The notes under the pieces: model-generated
Told to the model about the DNA's origin: nothing
Database searches by the model: none
What the model saw: the letters and a program-made list of their open reading frames with translations, nothing else
Made by a program: the position numbers and the translations under genes
Source: Phlebiopsis flavidoalba
Taxonomy: Eukaryota; Basidiomycota; Agaricomycetes; Polyporales; Phanerochaetaceae
Direction of reading: 5' to 3'
DNA: 64,000 nucleotides
Assembly: GCA_035772785.1 (NCBI GenBank)
Contig: JAOCPU010000001.1
Span: 1,550,001-1,614,000, forward strand
Part shown: positions 33,531 to 45,622 of the stretch, in pieces
Position numbering within the stretch: position 1 is the stretch's first letter
Layout: each line of letters begins with the position of its first letter

Positions 33531-36500
33531 ATGCCGACCCGAGGCTGACGTTTGGCCATCCAGGATTGAGTTGTCGACGATAAATCGTTATTGAGCCCGA
33601 CGTATGGAGGTCCATCCGCCGTCGTCTTGGGTCTGGGTCTTGGAATCGACCCGTTTTCGATGAACCTACTCGTGATGTAGTGGATGAGTGGTCTGCCGAA
33701 GCCATAGCAGAAGTAAAATTAGAGCCTCAACCGGGGTCATTTCATGCCGACGCGTTTCCAGGCCTGTCCTCGGGAATCTTGGACACTAGATGGCCTACTC
33801 AAATCAGGAAAAAAATTCAAACCGGTCCGGAGGATATCTGCATTACTATCTGAAGCGCAGGTCCTTCGCATTTTTGAAGAGCACGAAACCTCAGGTGAAC
33901 CGTTGATTATCTGCGACTGGCACAAACATTCCAAGTGGCCGAAGGATCTCTTCACCATAGACTGGCTATTAGAGCATTGCGGTGACCATAGTATATGTAC
34001 CAAAACTACTCCGCTATTGACGCCTGTAACGACTGTGGATAGCCTGGGATATCCGCGATGTGCGGAATCGCAAAGACATCAAGGTGACCTTGAACGGATT
34101 TCATTCAATGGTCAAGGCAGAGAGCCTCTACTGGTACTAAACATGGTGCGTGTAAATCTATAGACTCTGGTCTTGCCTATGCTCACAGATGCTACCAGCC
34201 GATCAGCTCCTGTATGGCAAAGACGCTCCATGTCCTCCCGAATGGAGGGAGTTGATCAACAGCAGCGAATTATTACCTGAGGTACTCTGCCCCACGATGG
34301 AACTACAGATTGTTTTCGTAATCTGCCCAGAACAGTACGTCTTGTCATGTTTAATTGAGAAACGTCTCTCATATGCTTGTAAAGGAGGGAGTCGAGTCGC
34401 TTATGTGCTATTTGGGAATAGGCGACACCTTTACTCCATGCCATAAAGATCTATGTGCATCTTCGGGAGCCAAAACATCATGTGTTATACTGAAGGCGAT
34501 GGCTCCTCCTTTTGGTTCATGACCTCATCTTCTGACGCTCCTAAGGCGGCGGAATACTTTCAGAAGCATATTGGACAGGAGTTAGACTGGGAAGCGCACA
34601 CCGTCACTGTTGATGAATTTGCTGCTGCTCCTTTCACCTGCTACATCGCTGAGCAGAAGCTCGGCGATTTGGTCCTAGTACCACCACGCAGCTGCCATCA
34701 GGTTGTAAATCATGGGGGTCTCACCGTCAAAAACTTCATGGTCACGCATGACACTCCAGGGCTTAATGATAGCGCTACATCATGAGCTGCCCATTTACCA
34801 GCGGTACTTTATTTTCATCACAACTCAACGATATGAGTTAGTCGGACTCATGATACTCCCTCAGGGTTTGCCGCGAAGAGCAGTATCGGGTCAAGCACAT
34901 TATCTATCGTTCCCTCCTTCAATGTGCCAACCAGACTAAACGACTGCAATCCCACCTGCAACACGGTTTTGATTCTCCTCCTCAATCTCGTAACCGGATA
35001 CTTTCGTTAGAGGCCCATATGGCAGCCAACGCATCCGCCACATCTACACCGTCGGCCTACGCGACTGGCAATCGTCCGCCCATCACTCCCCGACACAAGA
35101 ACCAGCTGCGCACGCTGGGCTCTGATCTGCGTTTACTCATCGACTTGTTTGATCTGATCTTACATGAAGAATACGCCCCTAACCATAAACAAATACCCGC
35201 TCTTCTCAGATCCGCTTCTGTGCTGGGTGGTAAGAATCTTGAAGACCTTCCCGCCATTTTCTCCACTCGGTCTCCAGCCAAGCGTCAACTTAAATTATCT
35301 ACGAAAGCTTCCAGCAGCCGTTCCCTGAATCGTGACGCCGGAGGATCTCAAGGTTCCGTAACGCACAATTTTGCGTGCGACTTTTGTGGCGCCGATATCT
35401 TCCAGAGTTTCTTCGAATGCATGGAGTGCCGACCTATGCAATGCGATGACGAGGATGGAGAACAGGAGCTACAGTCCGGCGACGGTTTACTCATATGCTC
35501 TCGTTGCTAAATGCGGAAGGCAGGACCTGCAAGTGCCAATTATCCATGTATCCACTTCAATGTCGCCCATTTGGCGATCTTCTAAGAGATCGAAACGAAG
35601 CGGTGCGGGTCTTACAAGGCCTAGGGGTTTTCCTACTAGGGTCTCAAGCGCGCTACAAGGTCCTGGATGAGATGTACGTTGTCTTTGTCTTATTTTGAAC
35701 TTTCATCCCACGCGTTTACGATTGTATGCAGTCAACTCGCGGACCTCCGCACATCTCAACGTGTTCGCAGCAGGATGTCAGCTCATGTCCCTGAGAAAAC
35801 AGGCTGTCCAACACGGTGCGAATCTGTACCGCCCGTTATCTGCATGGCATGTTGATTGGATATGACAGAACCAGACGCGCAAGTGTAGATGCGGTACTAT
35901 TGGTCCCAGATTCGAAGTCATTTATTGCAACGCCTGCCACACTTCCAAATGCTACAAGGAGCTCTTGAGGGTGGCCTGCATTCATCAGAAGTGATACTCA
36001 GAGGTTTGAGCAGTGCGTCCGCTTTCCCCACGACCTCCATCGCGAGAGGACAGATTCTCGGGAAACAAATCCCGGCTCCGGGAAGCCGAGCGTAGCGGGG
36101 AAGTTATCAAACCACAAGGACAGACTCGTGTTTGTCGCGCAGAGATACTCCACTTGTAGGCCAGCGAACCAGAGAACGTCCGTAAAGGCTGGTATGATGA
36201 AACTTACCTCGCACAGCTTTGACGCCGACGAAGCGGTGAGTGGATAGATCCAAGTCACACGTGTGCCTTCATTTACCAGGACCCAAACCAACAGTCCGAG
36301 CCTCAACGCGAATATGTCAAGGTAGCGTGCATGTTATATAGTCCTCGCTTCTCCGTACCAATCACCCCCTGTCTATAGCTTCCAGTCGTCCAAGAGGACA
36401 GAGCTCTCTCGGAGGCGGATCGCCGCCCCCCTTCCCCACCTCTCAAGAGAAGCGACTCTCCCCACACCGACTGCAACACCTCGATTCGTGCAGCTGTCCG

Positions 36501-36660
36501 TCCGGCTGCACCAAAGCCTAACAAGATGCAGGTCGTGCTCAAGGCTAAAAGGCGTATCCCCACCCGGCCCCACCGATCGTTGCTCGCCTCAACGTCCACA
36601 CACACATGGGTGAGAATGTATGTTACAGTCTTGTTCAACCTCTTGCGGTCACTGAAAGCT
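33531..36660 (+). CDS. JmjC-domain Fe(II)/2OG oxygenase with Cys-rich zinc module
   Basis: Probable chromatin or protein demethylase/hydroxylase. The N-terminal part reads RDVVDEWSAEAIAEVKLEPQ, PGSFHADAFPGLSSGILD and TRWPTQIRKKIQTGPEDICI. GEPLIICDWHKHSKWPKDLF then TIDWLLEHCGD follow (about 33895-33985). The JmjC core spans about 34190-34790: DAPCPPEWRELI, SSELLPEVLCP, a GIGDTFTPCHKDLC-like segment with the HxD ligands (about 34433-34455), QNIMCYTEGDGSSFWFM, KLGDLVLVPPRSCHQVVNHG (second His, about 34700) and GGLTVK. A disordered stretch (35019-35350) leads to FACDFCGADIFQSFFECMEC and GDGLLICSRC (about 35375-35510), then GRTCKC. FEVIYCNACHTSKCYKELL lies near 35910-35960. These Cys pairs suggest a zinc-binding module. 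Frame changes are frequent. The substrate is not inferable. Confidence 0.78.
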
Positions 36661-38480
36661 CCTTATCAAGGAATACGAACAGTCTGAAGACGATAGTAAT
36701 GTTGAACAGAACTACGCTAGTTCGGTAGTGCAGGCTACGAATGCCGCCCAACGATCAAGACACTGCAAAATTTCCTACCTCGTGTACGGCGTAAACGGGT
36801 TTACTCCAGCGACTCCGCAGATTCACCGCAGCAAGTAGAGAACATACTTGCAAATGATGCGGACGATGAACACCCTTCGCCACCAAAGAAGCGTAGGCTC
36901 AAGGAGTCTGAGCCGAGCAAGGAAGACCGAAAACCTGTAATGGCCACCACCCCTCCGTCTCAAGCCGTCCGGGTGGATCGGCATGGATCAACAAATGTCA
37001 TCAAAGGGGTTCGTGGTCGTCCTCCGGGAAGAGAACGCTGGAGCCCAACGCTATCAGCGACACAGTCACAAGTCGATAGATTCTGAGACATCCATCCAAC
37101 TGACTTCACCGGCAACTCAGACCGCCGCCATCCCCTCATCTGCGACATCCACCAATCCCGTCGAGATTACTCAACTGCGTGATCTCATTATACGACTCGC
37201 TGCCAACCAGCAACCCAATCAGCCTCCGGCAAATCATGGCCCTTCATCATCGCTCGGAGCAGCGATGCCTGAGTACGAGGATCTTATGAGTCGGAGGTTT
37301 GTTGAGTTCATGCGTACGCTCATGAACGAAGCGGGTGAGTCCACCCAGAAGAGTCAGAGGCCTGACGTAGAGGCTATCGCTAATTGTCAAAATTGCGATC
37401 AATGTTCAAAACGCTTGGAGAAATTGGAAGCCCGTTACGAGGAGCTACAAGATATAATCAGGCAGCAATCACTGGAGATCCAACGGCAACCGGGAGCTGG
37501 AGGCTCGTGTCAAAGATCTTGACCGCGAAATGCGAGCGATAGACCGCGATCTTAGCGGCAAATACGAGACGTTGCGAGTAATTGCGCAAGTGAAGTCATC
37601 GCACTTCACGACTTCCTTGGTGCGTGCTCGTTCAATGATCAGTGTCAAAGCTGTCCATCCTAATTGCATTCAATACACAGTCCGTCACACCGGATCTCAA
37701 CCGTGGGACGGCTAGTGTGATACCGATGGGGAACGTAGTTCCATTGAACCCACCCATGCAGCAAAGCCCAGTCAGCCCGCCTTATGATCCCTCCCATAAC
37801 CATCCGCAAAACACCAGCTTCAGACGAGGTACCTACGTGCATAGAGGCCGCGGTGGCGGCAGACCGCCGATGCACAGACAGCACCATAACGAGTACTTCC
37901 CCCGCAACCAAAGCCCTGAAGAATGGGCTAACCAGACCGGGCCCCCATGGCGGGACACCACGTAGAAACGACTCGGAGCCCAGCCGCGCGTCGACGTCAT
38001 ACGCGAACCAAAACACCTTCAACTCAACCGGGCAGACATACAACAACGACCACGGACGCGCACACGGCGGGTACCCACCAGCACAACAAAACCCTACCAC
38101 GACAATCCGCTCGCACTACGACAACAGGGCTCACCACAACAACCGCCACGAAACCCAGCCGCACAGGACCTACTCCAACGGCCCCCCGCCGCGCGACGAC
38201 CCGAGCCCCCGGCGGCGGTGACCACGCCCAGCCGAGTTCCTCACGCTGGGGACATCCCGCCCGACGAGCACGCGCGGCGCGAGGGCTCGTTCTCCTCGGG
38301 CCACACCGACGCGATGATCGCCGAGCTGAAGAGCCGGTCGCCGTCGTCGCGCGAGCGCGCCGTCTCCGTCGAACCCGAGACGCCTGTGGCGGGGCCGCTC
38401 GCCCAGCCGGGGAGGCATGTAGAGGGTTTGGGTGGGGCGATGTTGGGGGCGGTGATGAGTGGATCGACGGGTAAGGTCTG
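36661..38480 (+). CDS. Disordered and coiled-coil C-terminal region, probably of the JmjC protein
   Basis: No start or promoter-like gap separates this from the preceding gene, so I infer it is its 3' part; a separate gene is possible. It shows a nuclear-type basic patch PPKKRRLKESEPSKEDRK (about 36880-36935) and an AT-hook-like GRPPG. A clean stretch TSPATQTAAIPSSATSTNPV, EYEDLMSRRFVEFMRTLM and SKRLEKLEARYEELQDIIRQ forms a heptad-rich coiled coil (about 37110-37480). An intron is likely near 37590-37690. The rest is low complexity: GTYVHRGRGGGRPPMHRQH, Asn/His/Thr-rich repeats, then HAGDIPPDEHARREGSFSSG, MIAELKSRSPSSRERAVS and LGGAMLGAVMSGSTG near 38475. The function of this tail is unknown. 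Confidence 0.55.
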
Positions 38481-38527
38481 CCTACTAGGGAGACTAATAG
38501 CCCATCTGAGTGGACACTGGCAGTGGG

Positions 38528-39035
38528 CGTTTAGTTTTCATACTATATTCACAGCCTATGCTTTCCGTCGCTGGTCAGACGGACAGCTTGGCGCAGGTTC
38601 CTGGAAATGACGGTGTACGATAGATTAGGGCATGGCTGTTTGACGTGCAACTGAGAGTGCGCGTTTCTTGCTACTTGATAGTATCCAATAATCAGTCTAT
38701 ACTCTCCGTTACTGGCTAGACATGTATGATAAGGCAATGCGCGTTTCTTGATATTTACTAGAATCCAATAATGTTTGATGCTACTTTCCGTTACTCGTCA
38801 GACAGATGGCCAAGGATGCTCGTTTCTTGGTATTTACTAGAATCCGATAATGTTTCGGTCGCAATCCTACTTTCCATTACAGACAGACAACCAAGGGTAG
38901 CCAAGGTTTCCGTTTATGCCACGCACGTTTCTTGCAACCTATTGTGTGGCGTACTACAATCCAAAGACTGTTTGCTCTACTTTTCCGTTATTCGTCAGCC
39001 AGCCAGCCGACCAGAAGATGCAAAGATTTCCATGG
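38528..39035. repeat. Degenerate minisatellite, about 80-105 bp unit, five copies
   Basis: Each unit starts near GCGTTTCTTG, continues with a TAGTATCCAATAAT or TAGAATCCAATAATG core, then CTACTTTCCGTTACTCGTCAGACAGA. GCGTTTCTTG-like starts lie at 38661, 38741, about 38820 and 38925, so spacings are 80, 79 and 105 bp. A partial first copy (TTTCCGTCGCTGGTCAGACGGACAG) is at about 38560-38590. Copies differ by substitutions and one 25-bp insertion. It fills the gap between the convergent JmjC and casein-kinase genes. Confidence 0.8.
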
Positions 39036-39368
39036 ACATCAGAGTATGATAGGGCATGATCGTACGCTTATATTATTAGAGGAAGATCGTAAGGAAGGTG
39101 GCGAGTTAGTGTGATGGGATATCCAGAGGGACGACAGCAAATCAGCAGTTGTGTAGAAAAGAAAGAAAAAAGTAGAAAGAAATTGGGGCAAGACAATGCA
39201 GAGGTATCCGAGTGAAGCCAAGGGGGTAAAAGGGAAGCGAACGTATGACCCAGGGACCCGAGAGCCGAACCGTTAAAATCCATTATAAGAACTACGAGAG
39301 ATTGGGTGGAGAAAAAGCAAGAAAAGGAGCGTCGTTGGCGTGGCATTAGGAAGAGTAACCAGGTTGCT
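39036..39368. other. Intergenic, downstream of the minisatellite
   Basis: 3' flank of casein kinase I; purine-rich (AAAGAAAGAAAAAAG near 39160). No gene seen. Confidence 0.45.
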
Positions 39369-41467
39369 TTAACCGCATCTACACGTCAGAATCTGCCAGA
39401 GCGTGTTCTTCGGCCGCTCCTCGCCCTGCTGGCCGTGGAAATCCCCGCCGTTCGCGACGCCCTGCTCGCCGCCCGAGCGCGCGCAACCGGCGAGAAACCA
39501 AATCGAGACCGCAGGCGGCGCCGCGCCGACGCTCGACACCATGGGCGACGCACGCCCATACGCGCCGGCGCCCGTCGCGGAATACTCGTCGAGCGTCCCG
39601 CGCTCGCCGCGCCCCGTACGCGTCGTACCCCGCGCTCGCGTACGGGTGCTGCGGCGCGTCGACGGCTGCGACATGCGGCGGCCCGTGCCGTTGTCGACCG
39701 GCACATTAACGTGCGCGGCGGCCGAGAGCGGCGTCACCTGCCCTGGGGCGTTGCCGCCGCCGGGCATGAGGGCCTGCGGCACCTGGCGGGCCTGCTGCCG
39801 GGAAGCCCTGGCGCACCATCGCGGGCGACGGCGGTAGCACACCTGGGCCGCCTGCTTGTGAGGCGCGTCGCCGGTCGTCGCGGTTGGATTCTCGCCGGCG
39901 ATCTGGCTGGCGTTGGCTTGCGTGTTCTGGATTTGTGCTAGGATCTGGTTCTGGCCCCTGTATGAAAGGGGCAACTTAGTCCGATCATTGCAGCGTGGGT
40001 CACCAAGTTGCTTACCACTGAAGCCTCCCATCCCTTGCCATCTGTAAATGCGTCGTCAGACAACGAAACGGCATGTATGCGTGCAGATGGAAACGCACTA
40101 TTTAGCAGGTTCCAATCATACACGCCATCTTCGGCTTCGTTCATGTTCTTCAACACCTTGCCAAACAACTCGCGCAGGAAATCGTAGTCGGGCGTCTCCT
40201 CAAAGCCAAGCTTGCGGACATAGTTCAAGTAGATATTAAACTCCTCTGCGGCCGGCGTTAGCGGCGCTCAGCAAGCGACGTGGGGAACGCAGCGGCAGGC
40301 AGCGGGCACGCACCAGGGAAGCCGTCGCAGAGCTCCTTGATCGGCGTCGTCTGCTTCTTCTCGCCAATCTTCTCGTACTTTTGCTTGTCACGTCGCGGCC
40401 TTGAGGCCCTGCCACGGCAGGCTCCCGCGCAGAAAGTACATGAAGACGTGCCCGAGCGACTCGAGGGTCGTCCCGCCGCGATTGCTCTGCGCGCGGGGTC
40501 AGCAATACGCCTGCATATATGCGCATTTGTGCGACGCACCTCGTCCGAGATACGTGTTGATGCTCATGTACCCGCGCCGTCCCGCTCAGCGACTTGCGCT
40601 CGCGATAGGGAAGTGCTGCTTCGTCTTCGGGTCGCGGTACTGCTTCGCCATGCCAAAATCGACGACATGAATGACTGGGGGACATCAGAGCACATGAGCC
40701 CCGCGCGCGCGGGAACACGACAGGAATCTGCAACGCACTGTTCGCGTTCTTGGTGCCCGGACGACCAATCAAGAAATTGTCAGGCTTGATGTCCCGATAG
40801 ATGAGATTCTTCTCATGGATCGTCTGCACGCGCGAGAGCTGCCGGGCCCCCGCTCAGCCTCCCGCGTCCCACAAACAAAGTGTGAACAAAGAACGGCGGA
40901 CGCACCATCTGGCGCGCCGCCATGCACACCGTCTTGACCGAAAACTTGCGGCCGCACATGTCGAACAGGTCCTCGAGGCTCGGCCCCAGCAGGTCGATCA
41001 CGAGGATGTTGTGCAGGCCCTCCTGCCCAAAGTGGTATATCTGCGGTATCCCCGCTGACGGCCAAAGCGCACGGTGAGCGATGCGCGCGCGCGCGCGGTC
41101 GGGGGCGGGAGGGAACTCACGGCATCCTGCGCGAGGATTCGGTACGAACGACACTCGTCGCGCAGCTGTGGGGCTTCGGCTTTCCGTGGTTCCTGTGGGT
41201 GAGTGGGTGCGGGTGAGTGGGGGTGCTCCTGCGACGAGGAGGGGTCCTGGTGCGCTCACAAACTTGATCGCGACCGTCTGCGAGTTGAGCAGGTTTGTGC
41301 CTATGACCAAAGCGCGTGAGATGGGCGGGTACTAGGACGCCAGAGGAGGCGCAGCGCACCCTCAAAGATGACACCAAAGGAGCCCTCTCCGATTTTCTTG
41401 CCGACGCGGTAGTGGGTATGCCCACGACATATGGTTGGACGAGGTCGAGGATGTGCGAGTGGGCCAT
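39369..41467 (-). CDS. Casein kinase I (CK1 delta/epsilon, Hhp1/Cki1 type)
   Basis: Monomeric Ser/Thr kinase of the CK1 family, which prefers pre-phosphorylated acidic substrates. ATG at 41467 opens MAHSHILDL; after a short offset comes [19 protein letters not shown] with the glycine loop (about 41361-41410). An intron is followed by [13 protein letters not shown] with the catalytic Lys (about 41255-41300). [20 protein letters not shown] and [20 protein letters not shown] follow (about 40920-41050). [20 protein letters not shown] carries the catalytic Asp (about 40776-40830). [20 protein letters not shown] spans about 40620-40675, and [19 protein letters not shown] is the CK1 signature in place of APE. 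The C-lobe reads [20 protein letters not shown], then [21 protein letters not shown] Gln/Asn/Ala-rich tail follows, ending near 39369 with LTCRCG. Short introns interrupt almost every exon. Frame breaks are moderate. Confidence 0.93.
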
Positions 41468-42117
41468 GGGCGGTGCCGTTGCGGGGGTCGAGGGAGCGAG
41501 CAAAGAGGAGGGGGCGCAGGGACGGCGAGAGGGCAGGCCTTCCTGGCCAGAAACCAAGCAAGCGGGATGTACACAAGCTCTGCAGCCCGAGCCACAACGC
41601 CAGAGGCCCGCTCGGCGCTTGCCGGTCACCACCGGCGCTCGCGTGCTTACGGCATGTGGCCGCGGGTCTCGACCGATTCTTCCAGACCGCCTCCGCGGTG
41701 GCTCGCTCGTCGCTCTCGATCCGGGGTGTGAAATGCCAAGTAGTATATACAGGTGCTGAAAAAATGGTACAGTATTGTATCAAAGAGTCTTACTATGCGA
41801 GGCGGAAAAACAACGAGCGGAGCGAGGAAAGGAGATATCCCAGGGAGACACGATTACAACGGCGACAGGAGCAAAACAAAGGTCAACAAACGACGTCCTA
41901 ATCCTGACCGAAAACATAAGAGCAGACGAGAAATATGCGACGCGATGGTGTACAAAGACAATGCTAGCAATGCAGAGTTTTGGGGGGTGGGTATCATCCC
42001 TGAGGCTAGCAGCGCTCGCGGGGGCACGCAAGCGGCCGACAACCCGGCCCCATGTCTTTCGTCTCACTTCGGCATGTCCGGCGGTGAGGCCTCCTTCTGC
42101 ACGCGAACACTCGCACC
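41468..42117. other. Intergenic, casein kinase I to GID4
   Basis: Promoter of casein kinase I and 3' flank of GID4. Several open frames run through it on both strands, none with a motif. The long minus frame 41780-42829 owes its apparent length to readthrough past the true GID4 stop. Confidence 0.45.
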
Positions 42118-43825
42118 CTACCGGGAACTCAAAGCTGGAGCTCGTGTAGTTCGGAGCACATGTGGTAAAGGGACAGCTGTTGGTATCTGTGGCAAAATAG
42201 CGATCGATCAGCACACACGCCGCCCGCGTACAATCAGCCGGAATAGCAACACTCACGGCTCCGAATGCTGGTGGAAGTAGAACCCGCTCATCGTCGCCCG
42301 TTGCAGAGATGACCACGCCGCAGCACGAGGAGGAGGGGGGACACCCCGAAACGCGCGGCAGTCGTGCGGCCGCCACCCGCGCTGCACGACGGACTCGCCC
42401 CGTCTGGAAGCGGACTGCGGCGCAACACCGTAAGGGCGCAAGCTCCGCTTGGGCAGTGTGGCGGATACAGACGCTTCGGGGAGGTCTTCGATGGGAGAAA
42501 TGGGGCCGAGTGCGGGCCTCGTCGTGCATGAGAATGCGACGCTGGCTGTGGGTTAAAGTCCACGCAGACATAATAAAAGCCTGCACGGAGCGTTCAGCAT
42601 GTGTCTCGCGCTGCTTCTCGGAACGAAGCCGCCACGCGCGATACGAGTGAAGCTTACCTGCAAAGACTAGCACCCGCTGATGTCCTGGACACGGTGATCC
42701 GGCACGAGGAACTTTTCCTTCCCCAGCGCATGAACACGGCTCCCCTGTGTCAGGCATCTTTCCATGGTGTGAGAGATGGGGCTTCTTGAGCTCGTTGCGC
42801 ACATAGCGAAAGGCCGGGAAGCGGCCCACAGTGGACCATATCCTCTTGCTCGCCTATAGCGCCCCAATTTTCGCGTCAGGAAGCCGTACCGGCTGCCGAT
42901 GATCTCTGCATCAAAGTACGTGGTGAGTTCTGGCCAGTCGTCGGTGGAGCCCGCGGATGCGGAGGTAGCCGCAGAGGTGCGACGAGGAAAAGTCGACGTC
43001 CATGACACACACAACGTTCAGCACAGGCTGCGCGGATGCACGGGAACGCATCAAGAGAGACTAACCACAATGGTCACGCTAACATCGTAGCTGTTCCTGC
43101 CGCGTTCTTCTTGTGTGCCTTGAAAGGTAGCGCCGGGGTAGAGACAATGGTGCCCTTGTGTGGCGAAAAGGCAGGGGGAGACAGGGTGATGTCGACAAAG
43201 GGATCCGGGTGTGCAGCGGCGTGATGGAGCGGGTGTTGTGCACGGTCCCTGCTGGCGGACGGACGCCCACGGGGACATGGCGACTGGCGGCTGAGGTCAC
43301 GACATGGGAGGCAGGCGCCTGGGGCTGATTGTTGGCAGCGCCATGATTGACGACAACAACGGTGAGAGCCTGGCGAAGCAGGAAGCGTGTTGGTATGGTG
43401 GCCGTATCGACGATCCCTCACAAAGGGACGGGCGGCGAGAGCCCGGGTCTGCAGAGGACGACGACGAGTAGCGAGCGGGGGCGCGGCGACGGGGGAGGCC
43501 ATCTGGACGTCCCTCGCATCGTGCGCTGGAGAAGAAGACGGCGGCAGGTGGTGGGTCGATAGAAGACTGATGGGCTCGGCTAGGCTGCTGGAGGGAGACT
43601 GCCTCGTTGTCGGCAGACTGCAGGCTGGCCGTGCGGGCGACGGAGCTCCCTCTCCACCTGGGCACAGAGGACCCTCGCCTCTGGCGGCGGACACTCGAGC
43701 CTGATGCGGTAATAATCCTCGTGCGGCAGGGCGAGCAGACGATGGCGGTGTCGCTGGTGTCGTCACCAGGTCGTGCAGCAGATAGGGCGTGGAGAGCGAG
43801 TCGCCGGCGAGCGGGACAGTGACAT
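42118..43825 (-). CDS. GID4: Gid4/Vid24-like substrate receptor of the GID/CTLH ubiquitin ligase
   Basis: Gid4 recognises N-terminal proline degrons and brings gluconeogenic enzymes to the GID E3 complex. A probable start at 43825 gives MSLSRSPATRSPRPICCTTW, followed by a long Ser/Pro-rich region. The conserved core begins CLFATQGHHCLYPGATFQGT, then GRNSYDVSVTIV (about 43080-43170). After an intron come CGYLRIRGL, DDWPELTTYFDAEIIGSRYG and FLTRK (about 42860-42960). RFPAFRYVRNELKKPHL (about 42785-42825), [20 protein letters not shown] and SFAGFYYVCVDF (about 42560-42660) follow. The strand order of the beta-barrel matches the family. A Ser/Pro-rich insert with MSGFYFHQHSEP follows. An intron then leads to YQQLSLYH..TSSSFEFR and a stop at 42118-42120. 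The usual Gid4 C-terminus is FEFR-like, as here. One extra C near the stop disrupts the frame. Confidence 0.9.
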
Positions 43826-44167
43826 GTTGAGCAGAGAGCTTGATCTGCTGTTTGCGGTTGTTGTTGGTCTGGGGTCTGCTGGGCGTGGGCGGCGTGGTGC
43901 TCGGAGGGGCATGGCTGGGGAGGAGGAACTATTGGCGGAGCGGACGGCGGAGGGGCAGCCTATGTTTATACGGTGCTCTGCTAGGCAGTCGATGGAGGAG
44001 CAGAGAGAGGACAAAAAGCAGTGTGGGAGAGCTCGCGGGAGTAGTTGGTGCTCGGTTGAGCGAGGGTGTGTGTCAGGACCAGCTATGAAGCAAGCGCGCC
44101 AATCACAAACGGCCCCTACCAGATCGTCTTGCGTCGCCCCTCTCGAGGTCTCCGTTCCTTCGTCTTG
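43826..44167. promoter_or_regulatory. Upstream region of GID4
   Basis: GC-rich spacer with open frames on both strands. The 202-codon plus-strand frame here mostly overlaps the GID4 5' side and has no motif. It probably contains the GID4 promoter and possibly that of a divergent gene. Confidence 0.3.
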
Positions 44168-44955
44168 TATGTCCACCTCGAAGGCCACCACGCCAGACCC
44201 GCACAGCTACTCCGAGGTTGTAACCTCCTACCGCGACGCTTCACCTGACGCCCTCCCCGGCGCACGGCCAATCCAAGCATCACTGTCCGGGTCCCTGTGC
44301 TATTTCGGCGCACCAGCGCAAAGTCGTCGAGCAGTCGCGCACAGCGGCGTTCGCGCTCGCGGCGTCACGCGCGACGAATAAAAAACACGGCGCCACACGA
44401 GGCCTGACCGAGCATTCAATTGTCCCGGGGGGCGCGCGGGGTCGCGGGGGCAGCAGGCGCCCTGCAACGTCGTGGCTCCCCGCCGCCGGACCGCGCTCTC
44501 ATGCCCGCGTTGTTCTCGAACTGAAGTTCCCGCTGTCCGCCCAGCGGCCCCGCTGCTGTGCCCTCTGACCTTTGTTCTGTGCCGCCCCGTCTGCTCCGCC
44601 GGAGAATGCTGTCCTATGTGGCATTCCGGCCCCTTGCAGTCCCGACGTGCGTCGGCGCCTGCGATTAAATTATGCTTTCCATACTCGTTGCGTGCGTCGG
44701 GCGAGATGTCGCGTCGGTGCTGCTCCCGTGCCAGGTTGTGTGTGTGCCCGAGCAGCCCTCCGATCGCTGCCGCGTCCCGCCGGCCCAGCATCTGGCCTGT
44801 CAATGCCGGAGCGCTTCCCGGATCCGTCACGTATCCTCGTGGTCCTCGACAGCTCCCCGGTGGAGTTTCTGGGATCCTTGCGATCGTAGCAGGCCTCTGC
44901 TCGCGATGATCTCGCAAGGGTCACCAGCACACACACGCCGGATGCAGTACACACA
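44168..44955 (+). CDS. Possible unidentified gene, divergent from GID4
   Basis: An ATG at 44168 opens MSTSKATTPDPHSYSEVVTS, then YRDASPDALPGARPIQASLS. After one shift it continues as QRKVVEQSRTAAFALAASRA then TNKKHGATRGLTEHSIVPGG (about 44330-44430). This has the look of a real N-terminus, followed by GC-rich frames I cannot follow. On the minus strand a segment RKDPRNSTGELSRTTRIRDG (about 44810-44880) also looks protein-like. No family recognised. Confidence 0.25.
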
Positions 44956-45622
44956 CCCATACAACACCTTGTGCGCCACGGCACCCAGCAGGCGCGCCGC
45001 CGTCAATACCATGTTGTCACAGGTTGTGTCAAGACGTCGGCAACCCCACTATACGTGATTTCTGCAAATTCGCGGCGCAGCTGATTGTGGCATGCATGCC
45101 AGGATGTATGGCTCCTTTACATCATGGATCACGCTCATATACAAACCTCATCATGAGCCGGACGGACTGCTACCGAATCCGTCTATGCAGCAACACGTCG
45201 GGGGCGGCCTTCCGGAAATGCAGGTGCAATGCTAATGCATGGTGTGCAGGTGATAGTGCTACAGGGTTAATTCAAAGAAAACAGCGAATCCTCCGACACG
45301 CGAGGAAAAAAGTGAGAACAAGTCTAGAGAGCCAAATCGTAAATGCGTGAAATGAAACATTAGTACCCTTCAGCCCCGAGCATTAAAACTGGTAAAACGT
45401 CGTCATAATTCCACCCTACGGCTGCTTCGCCACCTGCCAGGTTCGCCGGGCAATCGTCCCAGCATCGCCCTCACGACCGCCCCCCTCGGTTTACGTCCTC
45501 GTTTTGCTGATCGACCGCGCCGCTTCGGGTCCTCCTTGACGCCCTCCCGCGCACGACCGTCGCCCCGCGGGGCAGCAGGCGCGACTCGAGTACATGCGCC
45601 TTGTCCCGCATCGGCAATCTTC
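44956..45622. other. Intergenic
   Basis: Region between the possible plus-strand gene and the 3' end of the transporter. A Lys/Arg-rich minus frame (45430-45620) may be the transporter's cytosolic tail. Otherwise nothing seen. Confidence 0.35.

Noticed and set aside
41780..42829. 349-codon minus-strand frame
   Set aside because: Only the portion matching Gid4 (YVRNELKKPHL) is real. The rest is readthrough in a wrong frame past the true stop at 42118.
43773..44381. 202-codon plus-strand frame
   Set aside because: It mostly runs antisense to the GID4 5' side, with Gly/Arg-rich composition and no motif.
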